Shown here piece after piece: positions 11,307-21,212 of a stretch of DNA of 64,000 bases. The stretch lies in NCBI GenBank assembly GCA_014529385.2, contig CM043956.1, positions 91,156,721-91,220,720 on the forward strand. Reading direction: 5' to 3'. The notes under the pieces were generated by a model that saw nothing but the letters and a program-made list of their open reading frames with translations, was not told the origin of the DNA and did no database searches. Position numbers and translations under genes: made by a program. This DNA is from Adiantum capillus-veneris. Lineage: Eukaryota; Streptophyta; Polypodiopsida; Polypodiales; Pteridaceae. Within the stretch, counting starts at the first letter, position 1, and each line of letters starts with the position of its first letter.

Positions 11307-12394
11307 GGCCCGGGGGATTCACTATTAGTAATGGGGGGATATCACCTGCGTGCATCAAAATTAGAGAAACCCCCCTATGTACGGTATCTTACATGCTAAC
11401 CTACCCCCCTACATACGCACAAGACACGGACGTTTTCGCAATGAGCCATCCCCCCTCATACGGATTTCGTACGGGATGTAATGACCCACTATTTTATGTA
11501 TACTACTAACATAACAATTTTTGGAGCACATGCTTTTGCAAAAATACATGTTGAATTGCAAATGAACAGAAGTGTACATTGTAGTGTGTTTTCATTTGCA
11601 ATAGATGTTAAGAGACAAACCATAAAAAGCACCAAATATAATGAATACTAAATTAAAATAAACCAATCATTTCAATGTAATTTGTCAAAAAACGAATAAC
11701 ATTTGCCTTGTAAACTGATACAAATCTCAATCTCAAACCATATAATACTAGCCACCTACTTAGTAAGCTTCCCACATGAGATTTAAGACACACATATGAA
11801 ATGGATTGTTCTCTAAATAACAAATAATGCATACTCTTAAACAACCATGAAAAACTTCACTCATCAAATCAAAACACATTACAAAACAACTCGTTAAAAG
11901 ATTAATCTTTTTGAACAAAACAATTATATGTGATATGAATGCACGTCTATGCTTAAGCAAAATGCACTTTAAAAAAGCACCATCTATATTTAATTTTGAC
12001 TTTGTACATAAAGTATAAATCTTAAAAATTTCGTCAGAGCCTCCTTTGTAAGGAGACCTCTTTCTCAAAAAAAATCAGTACACCCTTTTCTTGGGCTCCC
12101 ACATGGGATTTTCATCACATAATTTCTTGTTCCAAAAAAATTTTCCACCTCAACTTGGGCTCCCACGTGGGATTTAAGGATTATCTTACACATTGAAATC
12201 AAACACAGTTTCAATAGAGTCAAAGTAATCTAACTTCAAAGTGGTATTATGACCTGCATATCATAGTACATAGGAAACCTTCAATCACATAGTCTAATCA
12301 CACGATTACCAAAAGGCCATGTCCACATCGATAGGCGATCATGTACAAACAAACACAAAATGAAAACATAAAAGTAGCCTACCAAATTAACTTA
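11307..12394. other. AT-rich non-coding DNA with one exon-like island
   Basis: No transposase continuation found. A 64-bp minus-strand island at 12190-12253 is bounded by ATGCAG| and |GTAAGA and is open in one frame. It could be a small exon of a host gene (see findings). Two copies of 'TTGGGCTCCCACRTGGGA', about 60 bp apart near 12090 and 12150, are short palindromic repeats. Nothing else recognised. Confidence 0.35.
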
Positions 12395-12399
12395 AGAAC
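12395..12399. repeat. Left target-site duplication of E1 (AGAAC)
   Basis: AGAAC directly precedes the TG terminus of the left LTR. The same five bases directly follow the right LTR at 29372-29376. A perfect 5-bp duplication is the expected product of Ty3/gypsy integration. Confidence 0.97.
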
Positions 12400-13023
12400 T
12401 GTTAAGGCGGTTACGCCGCTAGCGGAAGCTAAATAGCGAGAACTCAACCAACAACAGAATTTGTCAGACGAGGACGGAGCTTGACCCGCAGGCGCATGGA
12501 AACAACTAGGTGGGTGTCAAATCACCTACTCGACCTTCTAATGACAATCACTACTAAGGAAATCAAATCTAAGTTCTAAAATACGCAAGTGACTGAAATC
12601 CGTACTACGAACGAATGCTATACGAAACAGGATCTAGAATCATTGAATCGATCTCAAACTCAAGGGGAAGTCTATACACTAGGTAAGAACAACACCCTAA
12701 AGACTTGAACTGCAAAATCAACCTATAACCACTCCGTGCGGCAAACGCGTATGAAGACAGGCCGAAAAATACAGGTGACCGAAACTTGACCCCGATGGTA
12801 CTAATGTGTAGCTCTACTCGTTGTGGTTCTATAGATATGCTGCACGCTCTATTCCGACACACGAGTTGGAAGAAAACTCACACCGAAGCTCGTAGGAACT
12901 TACCACACATAGAAGCCGATAGCGCGCACTCTTGGTATCTGTGCGTAGCTCTCACCGTTGCTAACACAATGGCGGTGTCGCTTCTCCAATGGCGGCCCCA
13001 TAGCTCGCGTAGTAAGAAGATAA

Positions 13024-13025
<2 letters not shown>

Positions 13026-13100
<75 letters not shown>
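13026..13100. repeat. 75-bp (CT)n tract in the E1 3' LTR
   Basis: Uninterrupted CT dinucleotides; (GA)n in element sense. It lies about 70 bp downstream, in element sense, of the predicted TATA box, so it would fall in the transcribed leader. The twin tract at 29008-29082 is also 75 bp. Confidence 0.97.
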
Positions 13101-13102
<2 letters not shown>

Positions 13103-13172
13103 ACACAGTCACGGCGCTCAAAAACTCACTTTGATTAATAATTGAATCTCCTTTAGGTTACAAAACTTTGGC

Positions 13173-13179
13173 TTATATA
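13173..13179 (-). promoter_or_regulatory. Predicted TATA box of the E1 LTR promoter
   Basis: In element sense the sequence is GGTATATAAGCC, about 210 bp inside the LTR, with no other TATA-like site nearer the CT tract. The functional copy for full-length transcription is the twin at about 29155-29161 in the 5' LTR. Prediction only. Confidence 0.5.
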
Positions 13180-13389
13180 CCTCAGCCTTGGAGGTGAGAA
13201 CATCTCTAATTATTTACATCAACAGGTGAAATTACTTCGGGATTACAAGCTGGAAACTCAATTGAGTCCCGTTACTTAATGAATGGCTCAAATCAAAATT
13301 AATGTCCGAAAGACATTTATTGCAATCAATGGTTACAAAATGATGGGTGTGAGCAAAAAATGTGGGTGTGATCCTCTGCTGGCTCAACA

Positions 13390-13400
13390 CTCCCCCCCTC
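13390..13400 (-). other. Polypurine tract of E1
   Basis: In element sense GAGGGGGGGAG directly abuts the TG of the 3' LTR. This is the standard primer position for plus-strand DNA synthesis, and it confirms the minus orientation. Confidence 0.9.
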
Positions 13401-13438
13401 CGCGTTCATGTCGTCCCTGACATGACTTTTAGGCTTGG

Positions 13439-16400
13439 TCAATAGAGTCCTGTCGTCTTGAGCATCTGCAAATGTGATTCGTAGCGTAGGTTGCCGATGG
13501 TCAAGGTTGGGCTGAATATTTTGCTTTCGTGAGTGAAAAAGCCGGTGTAGAAAGCTTCTTCGAATGTTTGCATGTGGAAGCTAGGCAAAAACATAATTCT
13601 TTGGTATAAGAGATGTAGCACCTTTGGTGATGGCTGCAATGAAAGATCATACATCATATCTGTCACTGTGTCGGCCGTCGATAGTAGACTCGAGGTCGTG
13701 GCTTTATCTGGCGCGAACACTTCAATGCATGCTAAGAGAGTCCTGCAGATTTTCTTTAGCATCTGACACGAAAGGTCAGGAGAGCCAGTAAAGAGTTTGA
13801 TGGTGCCCGTTAGGGTTTTCACCATGTAGGCTTTACCTATTCTCTCTCCTTCCTTTGGTCCTGGCATCCTGGGATAATTAAGCCAATTTGGCTTCTTTTC
13901 TGCAATCCTGCCATGCTCTTTCCAGTTTCTGACTCTTGGCACCGGGCAGAAGGTTGCATCCTCCCGACTCTCCTTTGGAGCCTCTACCAAGTAGATGAGG
14001 TAGGCTGGGTATTTGTTCAGCCAACCTTTCCTCCATCTAGGTTGAGAATCTACAATCTTCTTTGATTGTTCATCCTTTGTGATGTCGCCTTCGTAAAGAG
14101 CGACATACTGCTCCTCCTCTATTCTCTTTTTTGTCTTTATCACTTCAAATTTCATCAGAGGGAAAGGCAGGCTGGGTTGCATCCACTCTTCATGGAGCAC
14201 TTTTGTGTCTAAACCTTGAAGTCTAATGGAGATGAGGAGTCTCCTTTCCCATTCCATTTCCGCCTTGGCACTTTCCTCTTTTGACTTTTCTATTTGGTCC
14301 TGGAGCCTTTGTTCTTCTTCTTCAGAGATTCCTGAAGTTGAGGCCACTTCTTGAACTGGGGCTGGATCTTCAATTGTGGTTGCCTCTCCAGTTTCTGGTA
14401 GCTCTATGGCTGCTCCCCCTGCTTCTTCTTGTGGTGTCTCTGTTTCTCTTCTTTGTTGCTCTTGGAGGTCTTGGAGCTGTTTGCGGAGGGCCTCATTTTC
14501 TGTCCTTAGTGTTTGGTTTTCTGATGTGAGCCTCTCCTCTGCAGCCAATGATCCCTCCGCCATGTGCAATCTTTGCACTTGCTCTAACCTTAGCTCTCTT
14601 TGCAAACTTCTGACCTGATCTTCCAGAGCTGGTACGAGGGCTCCCTCTTGTTCTGTTCCTGCTCTGCTAGCTCTAGGGGTGGTCCTGAGTCTCGTGATTG
14701 TCCTTTCTTGAAGTTCGACTCTTTCCCTTAGCTCAATGAGCTCATCCTTGGCTGCCTTTAGCTCATCTTCTATTCGCTCCTTTGCTTCCTGTGAACTTGT
14801 TACCTCTCTTGAAGCTTCGGCTAGTTGGAGTATCAAGCCGTCTCTCTCGTTTTCTGCGTCGTAGAGTGATGCTTTATGACTTTCAGATTCAGTCATAGCA
14901 TTCTCTAACTTCTTCTGCAACTCTGCTTCCTTTTGTTTTGCTGTCTCAATTGCTACTTCCTTTGCTCTAGATCTTTCTTTAATCTTGCTGAGCAGTTCAT
15001 GCACCATGTGCATGTCTTTTTCATCTTCATCTGTCAACTTGACAGCTCTTTTTGCCACCACCTCCAATGGCTTCGGCTCTTCTAGTATGTTCTGTTCGTC
15101 CATTTTCTCTTCACTCTCCATTGTACCCTTTGTCTTTTCCTTTGTCCCTTTCCGATCATCTTGTTTTCGTAGGGATATCCCATAAACTGCCTCCAAGGCC
15201 TCTTCTTCACTGTATCCGATCGCTACCAGATCCTCATAATCATCTTTCTTTTGCTGAACTGGATCTATCTCCTTTTCCTTGGTCCCGGCCTCCGGCTTTT
15301 CCATAACTTCTGTTTCTATTTCTATTGTGGTCTCCTCCACAATAATTTCCGTCTTCTTCGGGCTTGGTACATCAGTAAAGGAGGGCTGATTGTCCTCAGT
15401 CATCTTGGCTTTCCCTTTGTTTGCTTGCCCGTCTTTCTCTCGAATTTCAGTAGACTCATCTACTTCCTTCTTCTCCTTGTCGTCCTTTTTCAGCTCAGCT
15501 TTTAAAAGCTGTACTTCCTTTTCAGTATAAGGCTCGACAGGTTGCTGCTCCAGTATGGCCTCCGACTCCTCATAAGCTCTAATATATTGATCATATTGAT
15601 CAACATGTGGCCTGGCTGAGCTGGTTCCGACTTTAGTGGGGTCTGGCACCCACATTTCTTCAAAGTCCCCCTTTAGAGCTCTTTCCGCTCTAAACTGCTC
15701 CACCAGCCTTTCCATTCTTGCGGCTTTTTGACTTTTGGTTTGCTTGGGATCAACCTTCTTCTTCGCTTTCTTCTTGAGCGGCTCGTCCATAGCCTCTTCA
15801 GGTTCTGAAACTATTTCTAGTTTTCGGCGTGCTCTTGTGGACGCCCTCTTGGATACTTCTTGCTGTTCTTCCTCCTCATCGGCTTCTCTAAGCCACTCAT
15901 TCTGGGAGGGAACCCGTGGCCCTTGATCTCTGGCTCCAATAGCTTCATAAGCTATTCTTGTCAGAACTTCAGCTCCTCCTATATACTTTGGCTTCTCGTT
16001 GTGCATGGCGATTACTTGCTCGTGGATGTATTGAGCGTAATTCACCTCTTTTGGCATATTGCTCTTCAATGCCCATGTGATGGTAGTTGCAATGGCATGG
16101 GGCGGTGTCGTATACTTTTGCGGTCTTTTACTGCAAATATGGAGAAATTGGTTGTACAGTCGGCAAAGGGTTGCCGCTCTTTGGTCTGCCATATCTCCAA
16201 AAGTTGCATTCTGTTTCTTGGACCCATAAACCTCTATAGCCTCCCTTCTTTCCCTGACAGAGCTCCCTTTGTTGTTCAGCTTCAATGCATCTGCAATGAG
16301 CTGTGGAGTGATCTGTACTTCTACTTTCTCTCCATCCATGGCTGTCAATGTGGCTTTCCCATCCTTCTGAATGGATGTTGCCAACTCATACACTCTTCTT

Positions 16401-16714
16401 GTATCCACACCTGATGGTCTCGAGGTGAAGAATCTGTGCAAGTCTGCCCTTTCCAGGTACCTGCTGATGTTCTCTGACCTGCTATAATCCACTAATTCTC
16501 GTGGGATCATAGGTACATCGACCGATTGCCCTTGAGGATCTCTGAAAGTCCCCTGGTAGATCTTTATTCCCTCTTTTTCTAGTACTGCTTCCTCCACCCA
16601 AGTCTTGGTTGGCTTGAGGGTTTCTGTTGGAATATCAAAAGGTTCTGCTTCTACAAGAGCATCCTTGATGGTTGGTCTTTTTCTCTTAGTTGCCGATGAC
16701 TTAGCGGAATCCAT
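13439..16714 (-). CDS. 1,091-codon accessory ORF of E1 (function unknown)
   Basis: An uninterrupted ORF between the spacer and the PPT, stop only about 40 bp from the PPT. Rough layout: residues 1-275 form a globular region (includes VQITPQLIADALKL, loosely like the fold opening plant transposon-associated domains); 276-330 are acidic, then basic with an NLS-like KKKAKKKVDPK at about 314; 400-560 are charged and low-complexity, with a UBA-like DLVAIGYSEEEALEAV near 495; 570-760 is a strong coiled coil; 820-1091 is a second globular region (RWRKGWLNKYPAYLIYLVE, KPNWLNYPRMPG). No signal peptide or membrane segment is visible, so it is not env-like. It is intact in an element whose RT is damaged. 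Sense orientation and position resemble the extra 3' ORFs of Athila-type elements, but I recognise no homologue. It may be read from a spliced or internally started RNA. Confidence 0.8.
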   Translation of the reverse strand: MDSAKSSATKRKRPTIKDALVEAEPFDIPTETLKPTKTWVEEAVLEKEGIKIYQGTFRDPQGQSVDVPMIPRELVDYSRSENISRYLERADLHRFFTSRPSGVDTRRVYELATSIQKDGKATLTAMDGEKVEVQITPQLIADALKLNNKGSSVRERREAIEVYGSKKQNATFGDMADQRAATLCRLYNQFLHICSKRPQKYTTPPHAIATTITWALKSNMPKEVNYAQYIHEQVIAMHNEKPKYIGGAEVLTRIAYEAIGARDQGPRVPSQNEWLREADEEEEQQEVSKRASTRARRKLEIVSEPEEAMDEPLKKKAKKKVDPKQTKSQKAARMERLVEQFRAERALKGDFEEMWVPDPTKVGTSSARPHVDQYDQYIRAYEESEAILEQQPVEPYTEKEVQLLKAELKKDDKEKKEVDESTEIREKDGQANKGKAKMTEDNQPSFTDVPSPKKTEIIVEETTIEIETEVMEKPEAGTKEKEIDPVQQKKDDYEDLVAIGYSEEEALEAVYGISLRKQDDRKGTKEKTKGTMESEEKMDEQNILEEPKPLEVVAKRAVKLTDEDEKDMHMVHELLSKIKERSRAKEVAIETAKQKEAELQKKLENAMTESESHKASLYDAENERDGLILQLAEASREVTSSQEAKERIEDELKAAKDELIELRERVELQERTITRLRTTPRASRAGTEQEGALVPALEDQVRSLQRELRLEQVQRLHMAEGSLAAEERLTSENQTLRTENEALRKQLQDLQEQQRRETETPQEEAGGAAIELPETGEATTIEDPAPVQEVASTSGISEEEEQRLQDQIEKSKEESAKAEMEWERRLLISIRLQGLDTKVLHEEWMQPSLPFPLMKFEVIKTKKRIEEEQYVALYEGDITKDEQSKKIVDSQPRWRKGWLNKYPAYLIYLVEAPKESREDATFCPVPRVRNWKEHGRIAEKKPNWLNYPRMPGPKEGERIGKAYMVKTLTGTIKLFTGSPDLSCQMLKKICRTLLACIEVFAPDKATTSSLLSTADTVTDMMYDLSLQPSPKVLHLLYQRIMFLPSFHMQTFEEAFYTGFFTHESKIFSPTLTIGNLRYESHLQMLKTTGLY

Positions 16715-16880
16715 GGATCCTGTAACTCCAATTTCAAAAGTTAGCGTCTTTTTAGTACTGAAAGCCGAAATGAAGCTTTTAACTATTCAAATGACTTGAA
16801 AATTGAAACATGAGCTATTCAGGGCCTAAGGATGCAGGGTAGGTGAAAAAATATGCAAACTGGGCTCAAAATCATGCTGG

Positions 16881-17891
16881 AGACATCATACGCGTATGAT
16901 GTCTTTTGTGTCAAAATGACTTCATATTGGTTGTGCTTGTATCTGATAGTGTATACATGAGTATCATATGCTTGGATTTGAGTTTGGATCCCATTTGGTC
17001 AAGTTTTGGCCAGTTTAGTCCAGTTCAGGCTCTTGGCAAAATTTTGAAAGGGAAATGGATTTTATGATCCAAATTGGATAAAACTTGGTGGTTCACCTTC
17101 AAATGGCATGTAGATCACTTCTGTTTGGTGGTTGAAGCCCTGAGGTGCCAAAATCACATAGTGAGACATCATACGCGTATGATGTCTTTTAGTGCATTTT
17201 TGGACCAATTTTCTCTATAAGCTTGGTTTTGGCTTTAGATAGGCTTATTCAGTGGATTTATCAAGTTTGGATAGAATTTGGACTAAAAATGGCTCTGGAG
17301 ACATCATACGCGTATGATGTCTTTTTCATCAATTTTTCATGGGATTGGTTCTGTGGACTCTCCATGTGCTAGTGAAGGACTGTTTATACTCAAATCTTGG
17401 TTTGGACTTGAATATGTTGGATTTGGGACAAAAATAGGCTTTGTATGAAGGATTTTCTCTTAATTGGGCTAATGGGGTGATCCACTTGACCAAATGGTTC
17501 CAAACTTCATATGTAGCATGTATTAGATATATATAATGGATGTATGATGACAAATGAGCATTTTTGGCTCTGTAAGTGCAAATAGACATCATACGCGTAT
17601 GATGTCTTTTGTGTCAAAATGGTTCTTTTTGGTTCCAGATAGCTTGTAGATGTGTTAATCAACAATCCTACAAAGTTTGAATGAGTTTGGAGTTATTTTG
17701 ACAAAATTAGGACCAAAAATCAATTTTATGGCCTACTTTGCGTCTTTTTGGTTTTCCTTGGGTTTTCTAACTCCAATTCTCATGATACTTGGTTCATAGG
17801 ATGTGATTAACATGTGGAATGAGGCTATGCACTCAAATGTTGAAATGGATGTGAAAATCATGCTGTGAGACATCATACGCGTATGATGTCT
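16881..17891. repeat. Array of five 24-bp perfect palindromes upstream of the 1,091-codon ORF
   Basis: A palindrome with half-site AGACATCATACG occurs perfectly at 16881-16904, 17164-17187, 17299-17322, 17584-17607 and 17868-17891. Start-to-start spacings are 283, 135, 285 and 284 bp. Each is followed on the plus strand by a T-run. The spacer DNA between copies is clearly more diverged than the palindromes. The centre holds ACGCGT, which contains the CGCG core bound by plant CAMTA factors (known motif). Binding here is inference. Confidence 0.95.
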
Positions 17892-19528
17892 TTTCTTGAA
17901 ATGTTGGTCTTTTTGTGCAAAGAATGCTTTGTGCTAGTGCCCTAAGCCCTGCTAACTAGTTTTCAACTTAAAAAGTCATCAGTTTAGCTAAAAAGACCCC
18001 TTATAGGCATTTCAGTCTCCGAAGTCGTCTTTTTGCCTTGGAGTTGAATTTCTTCAACTTTTCTTCTCGAGAGTTGCATTTCCAGCTCATTGGATATGTT
18101 GTGAAGCCACCTATTTGGTTGAACTTGACTTTGGCTCCCCGTTCTCCATCTTTCTCCATTTGGTTGCCTGAAAGCGTCTTTTTCACCATCGGTAAGTGAA
18201 TCAGCTTTCTTTTGGGTTTTGCTTGCAAACATAAGTCATCCATGTATATTTGAAGCTGCTTGTGAAGTTTCATGTCATTTGGTCGTCAATTTTAGCCGTT
18301 ATGCCAAAATGACGCTTTGTGTGTCCGCCGCCGAATCGGTTGTTCCGACCTACTTTTGGTGATCCAAACCCGGAGATACTCCATGGTTGCATTGCCCTCG
18401 ATGTTGTTAAGCTTCCTGAGAAGTTTTGTGTCGTTCTGACAACTTTTTTCTGTTTGCCTCTTGCAGGCTCTGTTGACCTAGGGTTTTTCCAGTCGTTCTT
18501 TCTCGAGCTTTGAGTGTTAGAAACCCATCTTCTATGTTAGGGTAACCCACCTCTAAGTTCTTGCAAGGTTTGGTTAGGCGGTTGTGCCCCTACCTAGCGT
18601 TCTTCCCCATTCCCCGTCTGCTCTTGTTTCTTGGTTTTGATCAGTTTTCGCGACAAAAGTTAACGATAAGCATCAAAAGCTTATGGCAACGAGTCTACCT
18701 CTCATGTCTGGTGTCCTCTGAGCTCTCGTAGCAGTCGTAGAAGGCGGTAGAAGGTCGGATGCTCCTGTGTGCTCTTTGCTCTCTCCAAGAAGGTAATAGT
18801 GGAAATGAGCTTGATAGTGAAGTGAAAAATACTTAACTTCGGGCTTCCCGGATCACTTGTTACCAAATTTGACATGTGCTCCTATCTCGTCGTGAAATGC
18901 ACTTTAGGATTTGAAATTTCTCAATTTGGACTCCGTTTGACCTGTTTTTGAGAAATCTGTCCACTTTGCCAAAATTCTGTCATTTCGGGCTTTCCGCAAC
19001 TTTTTCAGAATTGTACCCCATTTTTACCATGGGTTGCCCTTGTCATTAGGATCATCACCGTCTATTCTTTTCTTTTTTCCGATCTCATTTCACCTGCTTT
19101 TTTATTTTTCTTTTATTTTTATTAAGAAAATCATAAAAAATAAAGAAAAATAGCAAATTGAAGCCAAAAAATTCCAAACATACACGATAAATAGCTGGTA
19201 ACCCTGTGTATATGAATATACACTTCTTTGTGATTTCTGGGCTTGGATTACCACTTTTTTCCACTTTTTAGCTCCAAAAACACTCTTATTTAGTGATATT
19301 TACACATCTAGAGACCCAAATTCATCATTTGATCTCTTCTTGTTGCAAAACAAGGTATATAAGGGCATAAATATTATCAATATCCGCAATCAAACATAAA
19401 AAATTACAAAATCATGTAAGACACTGCCCTTGTAATATAATTTTTGTTTTTCTTTGTTTTTTCCGCTTGTAGCTGCTTTGTAGCTCCTGTATACCTCCCC
19501 CCCTCCTAGTCTGAGTCCTCCCGGACGA
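17892..19528. other. Non-coding spacer of E1 between the protease ORF and the palindrome array
   Basis: No intact ORF. It includes a short stretch at about 18225-18275 resembling the RT YMDD region (see findings). From about 18300 it also has a block shared with positions 1-1050 of the window, which shows that this spacer is an old part of the family. Around 19080-19150 it is very AT-rich. Confidence 0.6.
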
Positions 19529-20632
19529 CTATGAAGTGTCTGTGGGTGAAGCATTGTAGTTGTTTTGGTCATAAGTTCCCAATGCAATTGTAGAGCGATG
19601 ATACAACAGTCTTTCCAATAAAGCTGCTCTTTGTTTGATTGATGGATTGGTGGTCGGGTTTTGGGTTGGTTTTGGCAATTTGGTAGTAGAATCAGTAGAT
19701 GGATTCTTCGTTACCTTGTTGTCTTTTTTCACAATCCAAATCTGCTTCCGCTTTGCTTGTGCTTGCCACAAACTCTTTGCGACCCAAACCTGCTTTGTTC
19801 TGTGTGTTGATTTCCTCGCCTTGAAATACCTAGGAGTTTCCGTTGATTGTATTGAAGGGAGTTCCTGTTTACAAATCTTTGGGATCCAAATTTGCTTGCT
19901 ATAGCTTTGTGCCGTCATGAACTTCTTTGGAATCCAGATCTGTTTCACTATCCTTGATTGTCTGGAATCACTCTGTTGTCTGGTATTGAAGACTCTGTTT
20001 TCCACCTTTGTGTTCTCTGGCACAGCCTTTTTTGGTCTCCATACCAACTTTGACTCCGTTTTTTTCCAAGGTTGAGCTGTTATATTATTGCTTGTCTTCC
20101 TTATCCACTGTTGAGAATTCCTCGTCGAAGAGTAATCCGGTTGTATAGAAACTTTTGGTTGCCCTTGCTTCTTCTTTTTCTCTGGTTGTTGTTTATCTTT
20201 GTCTTTGGATTCGTCCTTTGGAGTTGGCTCTTCTCCTTTGGTGAACTTAACTGATTGACTTTCACCTTCGTATTTGATAAGCACTGAATTAGAACTCCAG
20301 TCAATCATTGCATTATATTGCTTCTGCCATGGTTGTCCTAGCAATAATGGATGTTGTGTAGCTTGGTCTTCAACCACGTAAAACATATGAGGATACACAT
20401 ATTGGTTAATCTGTATATGTAAAACTGTGCATCCGACAGTTTTGATTGAATTCTCAGAGTAACTCTTTAACTCTTGCTTGGCAGTTTGTAATTTCGTGTC
20501 ATTTGTCAATTGTCTATACAAACTGAGTGAAAGTAGGTTAGCTTGAGCTCCTGAATCCAATAGTGCTCTGGCTTTGATTTGGTTGGTCCCTACTTTGCAT
20601 TCAATGATGGGTTCTTCTTTGTCATTCCCCAT
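19529..20632 (-). CDS. Retropepsin-like domain with Trp-motif tail, downstream of integrase
   Basis: 367 codons. Residues 8-130 look like a retropepsin: IIECKV strand, LLDSGAQANLLS with the catalytic D26-S27-G28, hydrophobic strands, and LLLGQPW at 97-102 in place of the usual second-half ILG motif. After a Lys-rich linker come paired Trp motifs: KLVWRPK (W198), KQIWIPK (W233), KQIWIPK (W249), KQVWVAK (W283), KQIWIVK (W299). Trp spacings of 35, 16, 34 and 16 form a two-motif repeat of about 50 residues. The frame is continuous with the integrase C-terminal ORF across UAG-AAU-UAG, so it may be made by readthrough, or start at the ATG at 20632. Ty3/gypsy protease normally sits between gag and RT. 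The family relics at 1617-2021 and 6629-8442 carry the same domain, the first also behind integrase. Confidence 0.75.
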   Translation of the reverse strand: MGNDKEEPIIECKVGTNQIKARALLDSGAQANLLSLSLYRQLTNDTKLQTAKQELKSYSENSIKTVGCTVLHIQINQYVYPHMFYVVEDQATQHPLLLGQPWQKQYNAMIDWSSNSVLIKYEGESQSVKFTKGEEPTPKDESKDKDKQQPEKKKKQGQPKVSIQPDYSSTRNSQQWIRKTSNNITAQPWKKTESKLVWRPKKAVPENTKVENRVFNTRQQSDSRQSRIVKQIWIPKKFMTAQSYSKQIWIPKICKQELPSIQSTETPRYFKARKSTHRTKQVWVAKSLWQAQAKRKQIWIVKKDNKVTKNPSTDSTTKLPKPTQNPTTNPSIKQRAALLERLLYHRSTIALGTYDQNNYNASPTDTS

Positions 20633-20683
20633 TTCTGTTATACTGACTGCGTTTATTCGTATTGCTCCTTCATTGCGCTAATT

Positions 20684-21211
20684 CTAACGCAGTAGTCTTC
20701 TTTTCTCCATTCTTTCCTTCGCCTCGGCTTGCACTTCCTCCTCAATCTTTTTCTTTTTCTGGACACGCAGCTTTTCTTGATGTATTTTGAGAAGCATGTC
20801 TTGGGTTAGCGGCAAAAGATACTTTTTCACTCTGCATCCACTAATCCAATTGGGCATTTCTTCTCCGTCTAATGTAGCAAGCTTGACGGCTCCACTTGGT
20901 GATAGATCTTTAATCACCAAAGGTCCCATCCCTCGCTTTTTAAGCTTCTTAGCATGCTGTTTCAGAGTGTAAACTAGGACATAGTCCCCAACCTTAAACT
21001 CTTTAGTCCGCACATGCTTATCAAAAAATTCCTTTTGTCGCCTTTTTTGAGTGTAGATAGAAGCTACTGCTTTTAGGCGAAGCTTGTCTAGCTTTTCCAG
21101 GTCATCTATTCTATCAGAAAGCTCGTGCCCTGTCCACTCTAGGTCCTTAGCCACCCTTAATGTTGAAATCAAGAATTCTATTGGTAAGATAGCATTTAGC
21201 CCAAAAACCAT
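20684..21211 (-). CDS. Integrase C-terminal domain of E1
   Basis: 175 codons continuing the integrase after a frameshift. It starts at VFGLNAILPIEF, the usual end of the DDE core, then a Leu/Lys/Arg helix region, and a GPF-type module (KKRGMGPLVIKDLSPSGAVKLATLDGE) with KYLLPLTQDM. No chromodomain. The break from the preceding ORF is a (TA) run: CCATATATATAACATGG, where a shorter run restores the frame. It ends in UAG, with the protease-like ORF in the same frame beyond. Confidence 0.85.
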   Translation of the reverse strand: MVFGLNAILPIEFLISTLRVAKDLEWTGHELSDRIDDLEKLDKLRLKAVASIYTQKRRQKEFFDKHVRTKEFKVGDYVLVYTLKQHAKKLKKRGMGPLVIKDLSPSGAVKLATLDGEEMPNWISGCRVKKYLLPLTQDMLLKIHQEKLRVQKKKKIEEEVQAEAKERMEKRRLLR

Positions 21212-21212
21212 G

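Larger units (their letters stand above)
12400..13389 (-). repeat. 3' LTR of E1
   Basis: Starts TGTTAAGGCGG and ends GGCTCAACA on the plus strand; exactly the same length (990 bp) as the copy at 28382-29371. Differences seen by eye include C/A twice near 12842, C/T and G/A near 12890-12925, A/G near 13000 and four near 12780-13376. Both copies hold a 75-bp CT tract of identical length. Confidence 0.97.

Noticed and set aside
12900-13145. Ser/Leu- and Arg/Glu-repeat frames in both E1 LTRs
   Set aside because: Readings of the 75-bp CT tract.
15860-16414. 184-codon plus-strand frame
   Set aside because: Antisense shadow of the 1,091-codon ORF; no domain, no promoter signal, hydrophobic bias typical of antisense of charged sequence.
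13439-16714. Env-like glycoprotein interpretation of the accessory ORF
   Set aside because: No signal peptide, no transmembrane segment, dominated by charged coiled coil.
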